Positions 1 through 7,520 are shown, counted from the stretch's first letter. The stretch: DNA of 64,000 nucleotides from Dyadobacter fanqingshengii (GCF_023822005.2 NZ_CP098806.1:3038001-3102000); one strand, 5' to 3'. A program made the numbers and translations. Notes: generated by a model not told the origin, from the letters alone.

Positions 1-213
1 ATAATTTCGATTCAAAAAATTCTCTTCGACAAGCTCGTTCAGCTTTCTAATTGCAATAGTGTCTCCCCCGTCATGCTCCGGTGTCTGGACATAGAAGACT
101 CTTGCCGAGTTGCTTTTGGTGATTTTCGAAATAATGAAAGGAAAGGCAAGTAGGCAACACATAATTGCACTTGTAATTAATTTTGCTTTTATCTGCTTCG
201 GAGATTTTGGCAT
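1..213 (-). CDS. N-terminal part of an unidentified membrane-anchored protein (truncated by window edge)
   Basis: An open frame starts at the ATG whose first base is 213 on the minus strand and runs 71 codons off the left edge. It begins MPKSPKQIKA, followed by a hydrophobic stretch at about residues 12-30 (ITSAIMCCLLAFPFIIS), so it has a signal anchor or signal peptide. The visible mature part contains YVQTPEHDGGDTIA and then an acidic, Asn-rich stretch. A purine-rich AAAGAGGA lies just before the ATG. I do not recognise the family from this fragment. A longer frame overlapping it on the same strand runs into the tRNA-Ala gene and is not credible. Confidence 0.6.
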   Translation of the reverse strand, partial: MPKSPKQIKAKLITSAIMCCLLAFPFIISKITKSNSARVFYVQTPEHDGGDTIAIRKLNELVEENFLNRNY

Positions 214-296
214 AATCCTCTTTACGTGATTTAGACAGAAGATGTGTTTCCTTAAGATTGACGATCGGGAGAAATGTTCGATCTATGTTCGACCTG

Positions 297-330
297 AAAA
301 AAAACCACTTACAGTTGCGTGTAAGTGGTT
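297..330 (-). terminator. Rho-independent terminator of tRNA-Ala
   Basis: A perfect 10-bp inverted repeat (AACCACTTAC at 303-312, GTAAGTGGTT at 321-330) with an 8-nt loop is followed, in the minus direction, by eight T residues (297-304 on the plus strand are A). It lies about 10 nt past the 3' end of the tRNA-Ala gene. Confidence 0.85.
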
Positions 331-340
331 GATCATAATG

Positions 341-414
<74 letters not shown>

Positions 415-505
415 ATTTCAATGTTTGTAGTCCCCTCCTTTGAAGGGAGTGCAAAGATGAAACGGAGAATCCTTATAAGCAAGCATGTCGCTAATTTTAT
501 CTTAA

Positions 506-682
506 TTACCTTCGCCCGCCTCCAAATGCTCTGGATAATGCCCAGATCACGATCGCAATGACCGCAACCACCAATATGACGCCAGTCCAAACGCCACCTT
601 TAAAAATGCCGCCTACGACTTCACAGCTTGTAAGTGTTACAGTTAATAGCAAAACGACGAGGAAGTTGATGTATGCTTTCAT
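506..682 (-). CDS. Tiny lipoprotein/membrane protein (58 aa)
   Basis: The frame starts MKAYINFLVV, has a signal peptide with lipobox LTSC (Cys20), then EVVGGIFKGG, a second hydrophobic helix at about residues 31-50 and a basic, glycine-rich end (RAFGGGRR). Very short proteins of this layout (lipobox, then a single transmembrane helix) are common in Bacteroidota and are sometimes labelled phosphatidate cytidylyltransferase, a name nothing here supports. The lipobox, the membrane helix and a clean stop make it a believable gene. The function is unknown. It sits alone between the tRNA-Ala and the exonuclease gene on the same strand. Confidence 0.7.
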   Translation of the reverse strand: MKAYINFLVVLLLTVTLTSCEVVGGIFKGGVWTGVILVVAVIAIVIWALSRAFGGGRR

Positions 683-752
683 GTGCAGGTAAAATTTAAG
701 TTGAAACTTTAATGCTTTACCTAAATAATCGTTCCACTTCCGGAAATCGCAT

Positions 753-1280
753 TTATCTCAACATAAAATCCATTGGAATAAGGCTCTGACGGTCATTGAA
801 GAGCAATTTTTCAAACAATTGAACCGTAGCAGCTGCGTCTCCGTGCGCCCTGTGGCGGTTTTCAATACAAATTTCCAGGCTCTCGCAGAGGTTGCCTAAA
901 CTGTAAGATTTCAGCCCAGGGAAAATTTTTCTGCTTAGCTGAACGGTGCACAGTAAATCCCGCTGAAAATATTCATCCATGGCACCAAATTCTCTTTTAA
1001 TGAAGCCATAATCAAACTTTGCATTGTGGGCCACAAACCAGGCGTCCTTGGTCAATCCGCGAACGGAGTCCTGTACGTCATAAAATGTGGGAGAATCCTT
1101 CACCATAGCATTGTCTATGCCCGTGAGGCGGGTGATGAAGGGCGGAATGTATATTTCAGGATTGATAAGGGAATGAAAGATGTCGACGATCTGCTGGCCA
1201 TCATGCCGGAACACGGCTATTTCGGTAATGCGCGCTCCCCCTCCCCCGCCTGTTGTTTCAATATCTACTATCGCGTACAT
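753..1280 (-). CDS. DnaQ-like 3'-5' exonuclease (DEDDh type)
   Basis: The protein has 175 residues. Exo I is at residues 6-11 (DIETTG), Exo II is HNAKFDYGFI, and Exo III is HRAHGDAAAT with the His five residues before the last Asp, so this is the DEDDh type used in proofreading and repair. Exo I is followed by a run of five glycines before ARITEI. In many Bacteroidota this domain is fused to a UvrC-like GIY-YIG nuclease domain (roughly 450 residues in all). Here the protein stops right after the exonuclease domain and no such domain follows, so it is either a stand-alone exonuclease or a shortened version. All catalytic residues are present, so activity is likely. Confidence 0.88.
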   Translation of the reverse strand: MYAIVDIETTGGGGGARITEIAVFRHDGQQIVDIFHSLINPEIYIPPFITRLTGIDNAMVKDSPTFYDVQDSVRGLTKDAWFVAHNAKFDYGFIKREFGAMDEYFQRDLLCTVQLSRKIFPGLKSYSLGNLCESLEICIENRHRAHGDAAATVQLFEKLLFNDRQSLIPMDFMLR

Positions 1281-1322
1281 TAACCTACTGCTCTCTCTTT
1301 TTTATTTGTATACAAAAAAACA

Positions 1323-1352
1323 AAAAAATCCCCGGCAAAGCGAGGATTTTTT
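1323..1352. terminator. Bidirectional terminator between exonuclease and tonB genes
   Basis: An inverted repeat AAAAAATCC / GGATTTTTT (1323-1331 and 1344-1352) with a 12-nt loop has A and T runs on both sides. It lies 41 bases past the stop of the tonB-like gene on the minus strand. Confidence 0.65.
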
Positions 1353-1392
1353 CAATAATAGGGAGGCATTTACACAATGCCATAAGCAATCC

Positions 1393-2415
1393 TTAATTAA
1401 GCTGGAAAACGATCGGCAACGTGAAGCGAACTTTTACAGGCACTCCGGCTTGTTTGCCAGGAATCCAGTTTTTCATCAGCTTTATCACGCGTACTGCCTC
1501 TTCGTCACAGCCAAAACCGATTCCTTTGATTGCAGTTACATTTTCAATTCTTCCATCAGATGCCACAGTGAATTCAACAAATACCTTTCCCTGAACCTCA
1601 GCTTGCGCCGCACGGGAAGGGTATCTCAGGTTTTTTTGCAGGAAAGCACCCATTTCCGCTAAGCCACCTTTATATTGGGGCGCTTGTTCAACGCTTCTGA
1701 ATATTTCTTCTTTCCTAGGCTCCAATCCGGCCGTGGCTGGCTTCGATGAGGCAGCTTCCGGAGCAGGTGGAATAATAATGGTAATTTCTTCCATGCCGTC
1801 CAGTGTTTTTTCCGCAGGCTGGGAATTTTCGAGCTCTTCAATGGCTGGCGGTAAATTCTCAACGGTTACCTGCTCATCCGGCAGCACAACAGGTGGCAAC
1901 GAACGGACCGTTTTAGGCGCCGGCGCAACTTCCTCCTCTACTGGTGGCTTTGGAAGCATTTCCGGTGTAATGTTTAACGGGTTTGCTTCAACAATGTAGG
2001 CAATGTCTTCCGGCTTGGACTCGGGCACTAAACGCGCATAGAGATTGGGAAACATGACCAAAAGCAGAAAAAGCGTCACACCCATTAACACCGAGCGCTG
2101 AATGGTTTGCCCGTAACTTCTGCGCAGGTCATATGCTCCGTACAATTTGTTACGACCTTCGAAAACAATGTCATTCAATGATTTTTTCATGGCTAACAGA
2201 TTTTTGTGATCGACACTCAGGTTAAGGAGGGATTGCGGATCAGCAGTTTCCATGATATTATCATAGATCTGATCAAACTGTTTCCCATCCCAAAGACGCT
2301 CTTCTGCTTCACAAGCCAGGTGATCCAGGATTTCCGGTAGTAACTCCGGATCCAGTTTGCTTGATTGCAAGTACTTGTTAATCAAATCGAGGCGATTTTC
2401 CTGAAGGCGTTTCAT
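1393..2415 (-). CDS. Energy transducer TonB with N-terminal regulatory-type domain
   Basis: The protein has 340 residues. Residues 1-75 form a soluble helical region (LDPELLPEILDHLACEAEER) like the prefix found in proteins encoded next to PadR regulators in Bacteroidota. Then come KLYGAYDLRR, one transmembrane helix at about 108-127, a Pro/Glu-rich periplasmic spacer (EVAPAPKTVRSLPP) and a TonB C-terminal domain from about residue 245 (YPSRAAQAEVQGKVFVEF, ending KVRFTLPIVFQL). TonB carries proton-motive energy from ExbB/ExbD to outer-membrane receptors; no exbB or exbD is nearby. The gene starts 39 bp after the PadR gene, so the two are very likely co-transcribed and PadR-controlled. Confidence 0.88.
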   Translation of the reverse strand: MKRLQENRLDLINKYLQSSKLDPELLPEILDHLACEAEERLWDGKQFDQIYDNIMETADPQSLLNLSVDHKNLLAMKKSLNDIVFEGRNKLYGAYDLRRSYGQTIQRSVLMGVTLFLLLVMFPNLYARLVPESKPEDIAYIVEANPLNITPEMLPKPPVEEEVAPAPKTVRSLPPVVLPDEQVTVENLPPAIEELENSQPAEKTLDGMEEITIIIPPAPEAASSKPATAGLEPRKEEIFRSVEQAPQYKGGLAEMGAFLQKNLRYPSRAAQAEVQGKVFVEFTVASDGRIENVTAIKGIGFGCDEEAVRVIKLMKNWIPGKQAGVPVKVRFTLPIVFQLN

Positions 2416-2454
2416 CGGATTATCTGTTTTAGATATGAGCCATGTAACAAGGTT

Positions 2455-2808
2455 TTACTCGGTTGCCAAACTCTTTGGAGCAAGTAATAATCTCACTGCA
2501 TCTATAAAACGTTCAAGGTCATTGGTTTTATTACGGGCCGCCTCATTTCCAGGGGTTGTCAGTGAATAATATTTTCTCAAACGTCCATCCACCTCAACCG
2601 ACTCGGTTATCAGCATTCCTTCTTGTTCCAATTTATGTAAAACAGGGTATAATGCACCAAATGTCAATGCGATAGCGCCGCCTGTTCTGTCTTTTACCTC
2701 CTGGGTTATCTCATATCCGTACATCCGGTCATGTTCTGCCAATAAGTTTAATACTATGGTTTTCAATGTACCGCGTACGTATTCGTTGCTCGTTGCGTTG
2801 TTCTCCAT
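2455..2808 (-). CDS. PadR-family transcriptional regulator
   Basis: A protein of 117 residues with a winged helix: GTLKTIVLNLLAEHDRMYGYEI, then GALYPVLHKLEQEGMLITES and the wing GRLRKYYSLT, which is the PadR signature. I chose the ATG of MENNATSN; an upstream ATG would add 18 residues (MYCIYKKLIYIWSETNSP) that do not belong to the family. PadR proteins repress their own operon, and the neighbouring tonB gene is the obvious target. The ligand is unknown. Confidence 0.9.
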   Translation of the reverse strand: MENNATSNEYVRGTLKTIVLNLLAEHDRMYGYEITQEVKDRTGGAIALTFGALYPVLHKLEQEGMLITESVEVDGRLRKYYSLTTPGNEAARNKTNDLERFIDAVRLLLAPKSLATE

Positions 2809-2906
2809 GGGTGAATTTGTTTCTGACCAAATATATATAAGTTTTTTATATATACAATACAAAATTATCGGATTTATTTTTTCTTACAAATGTTTATTCC
2901 AAAAAT

Positions 2907-3377
2907 TTAACTTTCTGCCAGAGGGATGGAGCGATTGATCCTTTCTTCGAGTGAAATAAACGTTTCCGTTCTCTGGATGCCATTTACCTTCTGGATCTTA
3001 TCATGCAGGATCTCGCGCAAATGCCCCGTATCGCGGCACACTATCTTCAAAAATATACTGTAAATGCCGGTTGTATAATGGATATTCACAACCTCGGGAA
3101 TGCCTTCCAGCTCTGTTGCAACTTGTTCGTATAGCGAACTCTTATCCAGGTAAATTCCTAAAAAAGCGCTGATGTCCCAACCTAGTTTGGCAGGGTCAAT
3201 CACGAGTTGCGAGCCTTTCACAATGCCCATCTGTTCCAGCTTTTTCATGCGAACGTGTACGGTACCGCCGGACACAAATACTCTTTTCCCGATTTCCGTG
3301 TAAGGCAATGCCGCATTCTCGATTAACAGAGAAAGTATGCGTAAATCGGTGCTGTCTATATCTGAATATTTCTGCAT
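2907..3377 (-). CDS. Lrp/AsnC-family transcriptional regulator
   Basis: The protein has 156 residues. The N-terminal helix-turn-helix is IDSTDLRILSLLIENAALPY...IGKRVFVSGGTVHVRMKKLEQMG, and the C-terminal RAM (ligand-binding) domain covers about residues 65-150 (GIYLDKSSLYEQV, GIYSIFLKIVCRDTGHL). Lrp/AsnC proteins form octamers and sense amino acids. The gene stands alone; its upstream region is shared with the divergently oriented tRNA-like element at 3553. Confidence 0.92.
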   Translation of the reverse strand: MQKYSDIDSTDLRILSLLIENAALPYTEIGKRVFVSGGTVHVRMKKLEQMGIVKGSQLVIDPAKLGWDISAFLGIYLDKSSLYEQVATELEGIPEVVNIHYTTGIYSIFLKIVCRDTGHLREILHDKIQKVNGIQRTETFISLEERINRSIPLAES

Positions 3378-3464
3378 TTAACCCTGAATGTTTGAATTTT
3401 TCACAATGATCTTATCTAAATTATGGAACAATTGTAAATTTTAACAATTTTAAATGAAAATATT

Positions 3465-3494
3465 TTATATTTATGTTTAGAATTTTTAGTTTTG
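3465..3494 (+). promoter_or_regulatory. Candidate Bacteroidota promoter for the tRNA-like RNA
   Basis: TAGTTTTG at 3487-3494 fits the -7 consensus TAnnTTTG, with TTA (consensus TTG) exactly 19 nt upstream. It predicts a start near 3501, just before a 7-bp hairpin (3509-3515 with 3525-3531) and about 50 nt before the tRNA-like fold. Confidence 0.5.
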
Positions 3495-3552
3495 CAAAAC
3501 CAAAGTATGAGGCATCACAAAAAAATGCCTCTCGCAATGAGAAATGTCACAT

Positions 3553-3713
3553 TGTAGGGTGATGAAATTGGCAGCCATGCCCTCCTGTCTCGGGGGTGGT
3601 GAATAAGGGATAAACGCGGCATAATGCCGACGCAAGTCGACTGGGGTGGACCACCAACAGTATTTGTACCGTAGCTAACCGCACCGTGGGTGGTTCGAAT
3701 CCCCCTCCTACAG
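3553..3713 (+). ncRNA. tRNA-like RNA with an oversized (about 90 nt) variable arm
   Basis: The ends fold as a class II tRNA with normal arm lengths: acceptor TGTAGGG (3553-3559) with TCCTACA (3706-3712); 3-bp D stem ATG/CAT with TTGG in the D loop; anticodon stem CCCTC/GGGGG with loop CTGTCTC (3585-3591, anticodon GTC if read normally); T stem GGTGG/CCCCC (one mismatch) with loop TTCGAAT. Between them lie about 90 nt closed by GGTG (3598-3601) with CACC (3682-3685) and holding further hairpins (3615-3632, 3645-3655). Normal class II variable arms are 10-25 nt. The insert also contains a 16-codon frame from ATG 3624 to TAG 3674. T37 in the anticodon loop is unusual. A promoter-like box and a strong terminator flank it. 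It could be a real unusual tRNA, a tRNA-derived regulatory RNA, or a pseudogene. Confidence 0.6.
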
Positions 3714-3788
3714 CAAAAAAAACTTGACAAGCGAATTTTTTCGTATTAGTTTTATTTGGTTTTTAGTTTGTTGATGAAGTGTAATTTG

Positions 3789-3824
3789 ACACGCGGGTTC
3801 ATTTTGAAACCTGCGTGTTTTTTT
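3789..3824 (+). terminator. Terminator downstream of the tRNA-like RNA
   Basis: The stem ACACGCGGGTTC / GAAACCTGCGTGT (3789-3800 and 3806-3818, one G-T pair and one bulged A) has a 5-nt loop and is followed by seven T residues. It suits a plus-strand transcript ending about 100 nt after the tRNA-like fold. Confidence 0.8.
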
Positions 3825-3837
3825 ATGCAACCATCTG

Positions 3838-3879
3838 AAAACAAGCGAGGCCCGGAACATTCCGGGCCTCGCTTGTTTT
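3838..3879. terminator. Strong bidirectional terminator
   Basis: A perfect 20-bp inverted repeat (3838-3857 and 3860-3879; core GCGAGGCCCGGAA) has only two bases between the arms, with AAAA and TTTT at the outer ends. It ends the minus-strand gene that stops at 3895 and insulates it from the RNA gene on the plus strand. Confidence 0.85.
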
Positions 3880-3894
3880 CGGGCACATTAAAAA

Positions 3895-6768
3895 TTACTT
3901 GTCATCCAGCACTTTTCCAATCAGCATCTGGCTTTCGTGATTTTCATGCGAGCCGCTTTGTCCCAGTTTCTGGTTCAGGTCCTTCAAAATCTTCTTTGCA
4001 TCTTCCGTTCCGATTGCCGCCACACGCTGAATGGTGTAAGGCAGGATTTTGGGCAATTTTGCTTTCTCAGCCATTTGCAATGCGCGTTTCATATCCAGCG
4101 CCGCCAGCGGTTCAGCCGCATACCAGACCATCAGTGGCAGGTTATGGTCATCTTTGTCCTGGTCTTTTTGCATGAGTGCATCCACCACATCCCAGCGCTG
4201 TGCAGGATCGAGCCGCAGCATTCCCGATGCCAGGTAGAGCCTTACCATGGCTGATTGGTCAGTTTGAGCCATTTCTGTAAACTTCTTCAACGTTTCCACT
4301 GAGACCTGCTTGTCTTCGGTCAGCAGCTGGACGGACCAACTTCTGATGTATTCGTTTTCGTTTGCCAGAAGATCCATCAAATCTTTGTCTTCCAAACCTT
4401 TCGTTACATGCAATGTCCATAACGCGCGGAGCTTGCGTGTCACGTCGGGATTTTTTGCCAGGATCTCTTTCAATGCTTTGTGCACTTTTTTATTCCCGCC
4501 GCGTTCCTGTAAAATTGTGCGCGCCTGTCTCACATAATAATCGTTATTATGCAGCTGATAATTGACCAGTTCCATATCCGAGGCCTTTGTTAAATCGACT
4601 TTCACCCATTTATCATTCTCGTGCGTGATCTTGAAAATTCTTCCCATCGTTTTGTCATGAACGTCGGGATTGGGGCTGTGACATTGGTTTTTATCATACC
4701 AGTCAATGGCCCAAACAGAACCGCTTGCGTCGTACTTGAAATTCAGCCACTGCGACCACGAATCGTTCATGGCCATAAAATCCGGCCGATGCTGTGCCAC
4801 ATAACCTGATCCTTTCTTTTCGAAATGGTCAATGTTCATGCGCGCGCCATTGATGTTGTTCATGAAAATCTCGTTTCGGTATTCTTTTGGCCAATTGTTA
4901 CCCAGGTAGATCATCGCTCCTGCATGCGCGTGCCCACCACCCGCAGCAGCCGAACGGAAATTACCCGCGTGCGGACCGCGTTCGCCGAGCCAGTGCACAT
5001 GGTCGCCAATGGTTTTGATATCGTCGTAAGTGTAAGGGTTAAAGTGCTTTCCGGCCTGGCGCTGGTAGCGCGCGCCCTGGATGACGTGAAACATATGCGG
5101 GATCACACAAACGGTGATAAACGGGTGCCCGTAGTCATTGAAATCGATGCCCCAAGGGTTACTTGAACCTTCTGCATACACCTCGAACTTGTGTAATGTA
5201 GGATGATAGCGCCATACGCCGCCATTGATTTTGGCCCTGTCAGCCGCCGGTGTTCCCGGTTTTCCAACCTCAGAATTGGTGAAAACACCGTGCGTTCCAT
5301 AAAGCCAGCCATCCGGTCCCCAGCGGAAACTGTTCAGCACTTCATGCGTGTCGTGCAAGCCCCAGCCGTCTAGCAATATTTGCTCAGGGCCGGCCGGTTT
5401 ATCGGTTTTTGGGTCAATAGGAATAAATAACAAATTAGGTGCCGAACCCAGCCAAACGCCCCCCATCCCCACTTCTATTCCGCTAATCAGGTTCAGGTTT
5501 TCAGTAAAAACCTTTTTGCTGTCCAATGTTCCGTCGCCGTTGGTATCTTCCAAAATCAAAATCCTGTCCCTACCCTTGCCTTCCGGGGCGCGGACCGGAT
5601 AAGTATGCCCTTCTACCACCCAAAGCCTGCCTTTTGCATCGATTGTAAATGCAATGGGCTTGACAACTTCCGGTTCGGACGCTGCCAATGTCACTTTAAA
5701 ACCTTTTGGAGGCGTCATGGCAGCAGCTGCCTTTTCACCGGAAAGTCCTGCATTGAGTACCGGGTCCAACGGGGGAAGAATGATGATATCCTTTTGTTTC
5801 AGTTCATTGGGAAACTCCGGACGGCTTGGATAGAACAAGAATTCATCAAAATTAATGTGCGCCCATTTATCGTTGGCTATGTAGGGAATTTGTGATATAC
5901 CCGTCTCATTATCAATAATTCTGATAAAGATATCCTTGTTGAGATACTTTTGTAAATCCACAACAGCAGGCTGCAATGTGGCCCGGCCTTGCCCGGTAAT
6001 GTGGTAAATCACGCTGTCCGTTCCAGCCAAAACCAGCTCGACCCGTGTATCAAGCAAGGCGCCACCCGAAACTTTGAACGCGGCGAAAGGCTGCGTCACT
6101 TTAAATGGCGCAGAAGTCAATGTTCCGGTCAGTTTATAGTTAGTATTGCCGCCGCTGCTCAAAAAGTATTTTCCATCAAAGCCGATCTTCATTTCCTTTT
6201 CATGCACGGGCGAAGGGTCTTCATTAATCAATGGATTTGCGAAAGCATCACCGGTTGCAGTCCAGTCTTTCAATGTCCCTGTTTCAAAATTCAGGTTCAG
6301 GGGTTGGCCGTCTTTCGTGGGCAACTGTCCGGCAACCGTTACTTCATTAACATTCTCCTCGACAACTTCAAAACTACCCACCATACCCGCCGCGCGGTGC
6401 CCGGGCACGGAACAGAAATAAGTATCGCTTTCCTTGGCCACGAAATTGATGCTCGTGCTCGATCCTTTTTCTAGGATCACTTTGCTTTTGATGCCCATTT
6501 TTTCCAAAGCAATGTCGTGCGTCATCAGCTCGCCGTTGGTGATTTTAATGCGGACTTTGTCGCCTTTATTGGCCTTTAATGTCGGGTTACGCGCACCATC
6601 CGGGCCGAAAAAACCCAGCATTGTTGCTTCCAGCGAATAGTCCCGGTCATACTTTGCCGTGTCCGAACTGGCCGGGGCAGCTTTGGGCTTTTGCGCCAGA
6701 AGCGGGTTAAAAAATCCAGTCAAACTGACGAAAAGCAGAGGAATCAGTGATTTTCGGAATGTGGACAT
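3895..6768 (-). CDS. Secreted cupredoxin / PVC-type dehydrogenase (beta-propeller) / HEAT fusion protein
   Basis: The protein has 957 residues from the ATG of MSTFRKSL; an upstream ATG would add 30 residues without a signal-peptide pattern. Order: signal peptide ending LLAQ; a cupredoxin domain at about residues 40-135 with type 1 copper ligands His84, Cys119, His124 and Met129 (MTHDIAL, YFCSVPGHRAAGM); a jelly-roll-like region (about 160-320); a sugar-dehydrogenase-like propeller from about 350 (PPKGFKVTLAASEPEVVKP, DTNGDGTLDSKKVF, FRWGPDGWLYGTHG); then helical HEAT-like repeats to the end. Relatives of the propeller/HEAT part often carry a cytochrome c domain with CxxCH; none is present, so the N-terminal copper site may be the electron acceptor. 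The substrate is unknown. It appears to be a single-gene unit. Confidence 0.78.
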   Translation of the reverse strand: MSTFRKSLIPLLFVSLTGFFNPLLAQKPKAAPASSDTAKYDRDYSLEATMLGFFGPDGARNPTLKANKGDKVRIKITNGELMTHDIALEKMGIKSKVILEKGSSTSINFVAKESDTYFCSVPGHRAAGMVGSFEVVEENVNEVTVAGQLPTKDGQPLNLNFETGTLKDWTATGDAFANPLINEDPSPVHEKEMKIGFDGKYFLSSGGNTNYKLTGTLTSAPFKVTQPFAAFKVSGGALLDTRVELVLAGTDSVIYHITGQGRATLQPAVVDLQKYLNKDIFIRIIDNETGISQIPYIANDKWAHINFDEFLFYPSRPEFPNELKQKDIIILPPLDPVLNAGLSGEKAAAAMTPPKGFKVTLAASEPEVVKPIAFTIDAKGRLWVVEGHTYPVRAPEGKGRDRILILEDTNGDGTLDSKKVFTENLNLISGIEVGMGGVWLGSAPNLLFIPIDPKTDKPAGPEQILLDGWGLHDTHEVLNSFRWGPDGWLYGTHGVFTNSEVGKPGTPAADRAKINGGVWRYHPTLHKFEVYAEGSSNPWGIDFNDYGHPFITVCVIPHMFHVIQGARYQRQAGKHFNPYTYDDIKTIGDHVHWLGERGPHAGNFRSAAAGGGHAHAGAMIYLGNNWPKEYRNEIFMNNINGARMNIDHFEKKGSGYVAQHRPDFMAMNDSWSQWLNFKYDASGSVWAIDWYDKNQCHSPNPDVHDKTMGRIFKITHENDKWVKVDLTKASDMELVNYQLHNNDYYVRQARTILQERGGNKKVHKALKEILAKNPDVTRKLRALWTLHVTKGLEDKDLMDLLANENEYIRSWSVQLLTEDKQVSVETLKKFTEMAQTDQSAMVRLYLASGMLRLDPAQRWDVVDALMQKDQDKDDHNLPLMVWYAAEPLAALDMKRALQMAEKAKLPKILPYTIQRVAAIGTEDAKKILKDLNQKLGQSGSHENHESQMLIGKVLDDK

Positions 6769-6967
6769 AAGCATTATGAAGATTGTGTTACGATTATTCA
6801 ATTTAAAAGTAGGAAAAAAAGCATTTGGTATAGTAGAGTGCAGTTGAGTTCGCAGCAATCCAGATTTGTGTCTATCTAAAACTTTAAACGAGAGGGTTTC
6901 AAAAAAAGGAAGTGATGCTGATGTTATACTTATGAAAAGCGCCTTTGAGGAAGGGAGCTAAGAAATG

Positions 6968-7372
6968 TCAGGACTTGCTGTTTTCTTCAAGCCGCCAGGC
7001 GACAATTTTCGAAATCAATTCAAGCGGCATAGGCTTGTCCAGCGGAAAATGAACCGATCCTTTTGTACCCTTAAAACCTTGAAGATCGTTCCTAAGCGAG
7101 TCCGCCAATGCCGTAGAAACAGGATACAACGCAATATGCTTTTTCCACGCCGCGAAGTAAATCAGATACGTCCCATTCAGGTTAAAGGTCGGCATATCAT
7201 AAGAAATTGTCTCTTCCGCCTCAGGCGCAGCCTCCCTAACCGTTTCCCGGATCTGCCGCAAAGCTTGCTGCACATCGGAAGGGAAGCTGGAAATATATTG
7301 GTCGATGGTTTTAGGTTTTGTAGACGACATGTGGGAAGATTCAGGGTTAGTTTTTTCAAACTGATTCGACAC
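6968..7372 (-). CDS. DUF1801 (YdhG-like) protein
   Basis: A 134-residue protein, or 120 residues if it starts at the second ATG (MSSTKPKT, 7330), which fits the family better. The pattern TIDQYISSFPSDVQQALRQIRETVREAAPEAEETISYDMPTF and YFAAWKKHIALYPV is typical of the YdhG/DUF1801 fold, a small soluble domain whose biochemical role is not established. It stands alone. The roughly 200 bases between it and the previous gene (6769-6967) show no further gene. Confidence 0.8.
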   Translation of the reverse strand: MSNQFEKTNPESSHMSSTKPKTIDQYISSFPSDVQQALRQIRETVREAAPEAEETISYDMPTFNLNGTYLIYFAAWKKHIALYPVSTALADSLRNDLQGFKGTKGSVHFPLDKPMPLELISKIVAWRLEENSKS

Positions 7373-7445
7373 TCAATATTGGCACCTTTCCGTTACATTA
7401 TCTACTTTTATTCGCAGCGTTATTGCAATTTCCTTCTCTGTAGTC

Positions 7446-7490
7446 TTCTAATTGTAGGCCGGGCAGCATTCTAAGCAACTGAACTACCTA
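7446..7490 (-). pseudogene. Degenerate tRNA-Asp fragment sharing the insertion of the interrupted copy
   Basis: On the minus strand this reads as the 5' half of a tRNA (GTAGTTCAGTTGCTTAGAAT) followed by GCTGCCCGGCCTAC. It aligns with 7690-7731 of the interrupted tRNA-Asp, with 12 identical bases at GTAGGCCGGGCA (plus strand) and most of the following D-arm bases matching. The similarity continues into the 14-nt insertion (CTAATTGTAGG against CTAACGTAGG). The 3' half is missing, so it cannot be a functional tRNA. Confidence 0.65.
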
Positions 7491-7496
7491 AAAACG

Positions 7497-7520
7497 AAAA
7501 AAGCCCAGATTTCTCTGAGC
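7497..7520 (-). terminator. Terminator of the tRNA-Asp array
   Basis: On the minus strand, GCTCAGA / TCTGGGC forms a 7-bp stem with a GAAA loop, followed by six T residues. It lies just downstream of the last tRNA-Asp copy. Confidence 0.8.

Noticed and set aside
1180..1662. Plus-strand frame of 160 codons across the exonuclease/tonB boundary
   Set aside because: It overlaps a terminator and both genes in antisense and has no protein-like pattern.
3553..3713. Group I intron in a tRNA, RNase P RNA, 6S, SRP RNA or tmRNA
   Set aside because: The insert is too short for a group I intron and lacks its core; none of the signature sequences of the other RNAs are present; tmRNA does not keep an anticodon stem of this form.
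3515..3730. Minus-strand frame of 71 codons over the tRNA-like RNA
   Set aside because: It reads GIRTTHG-type sequence, the usual product of translating through a tRNA T arm, and has no other support.
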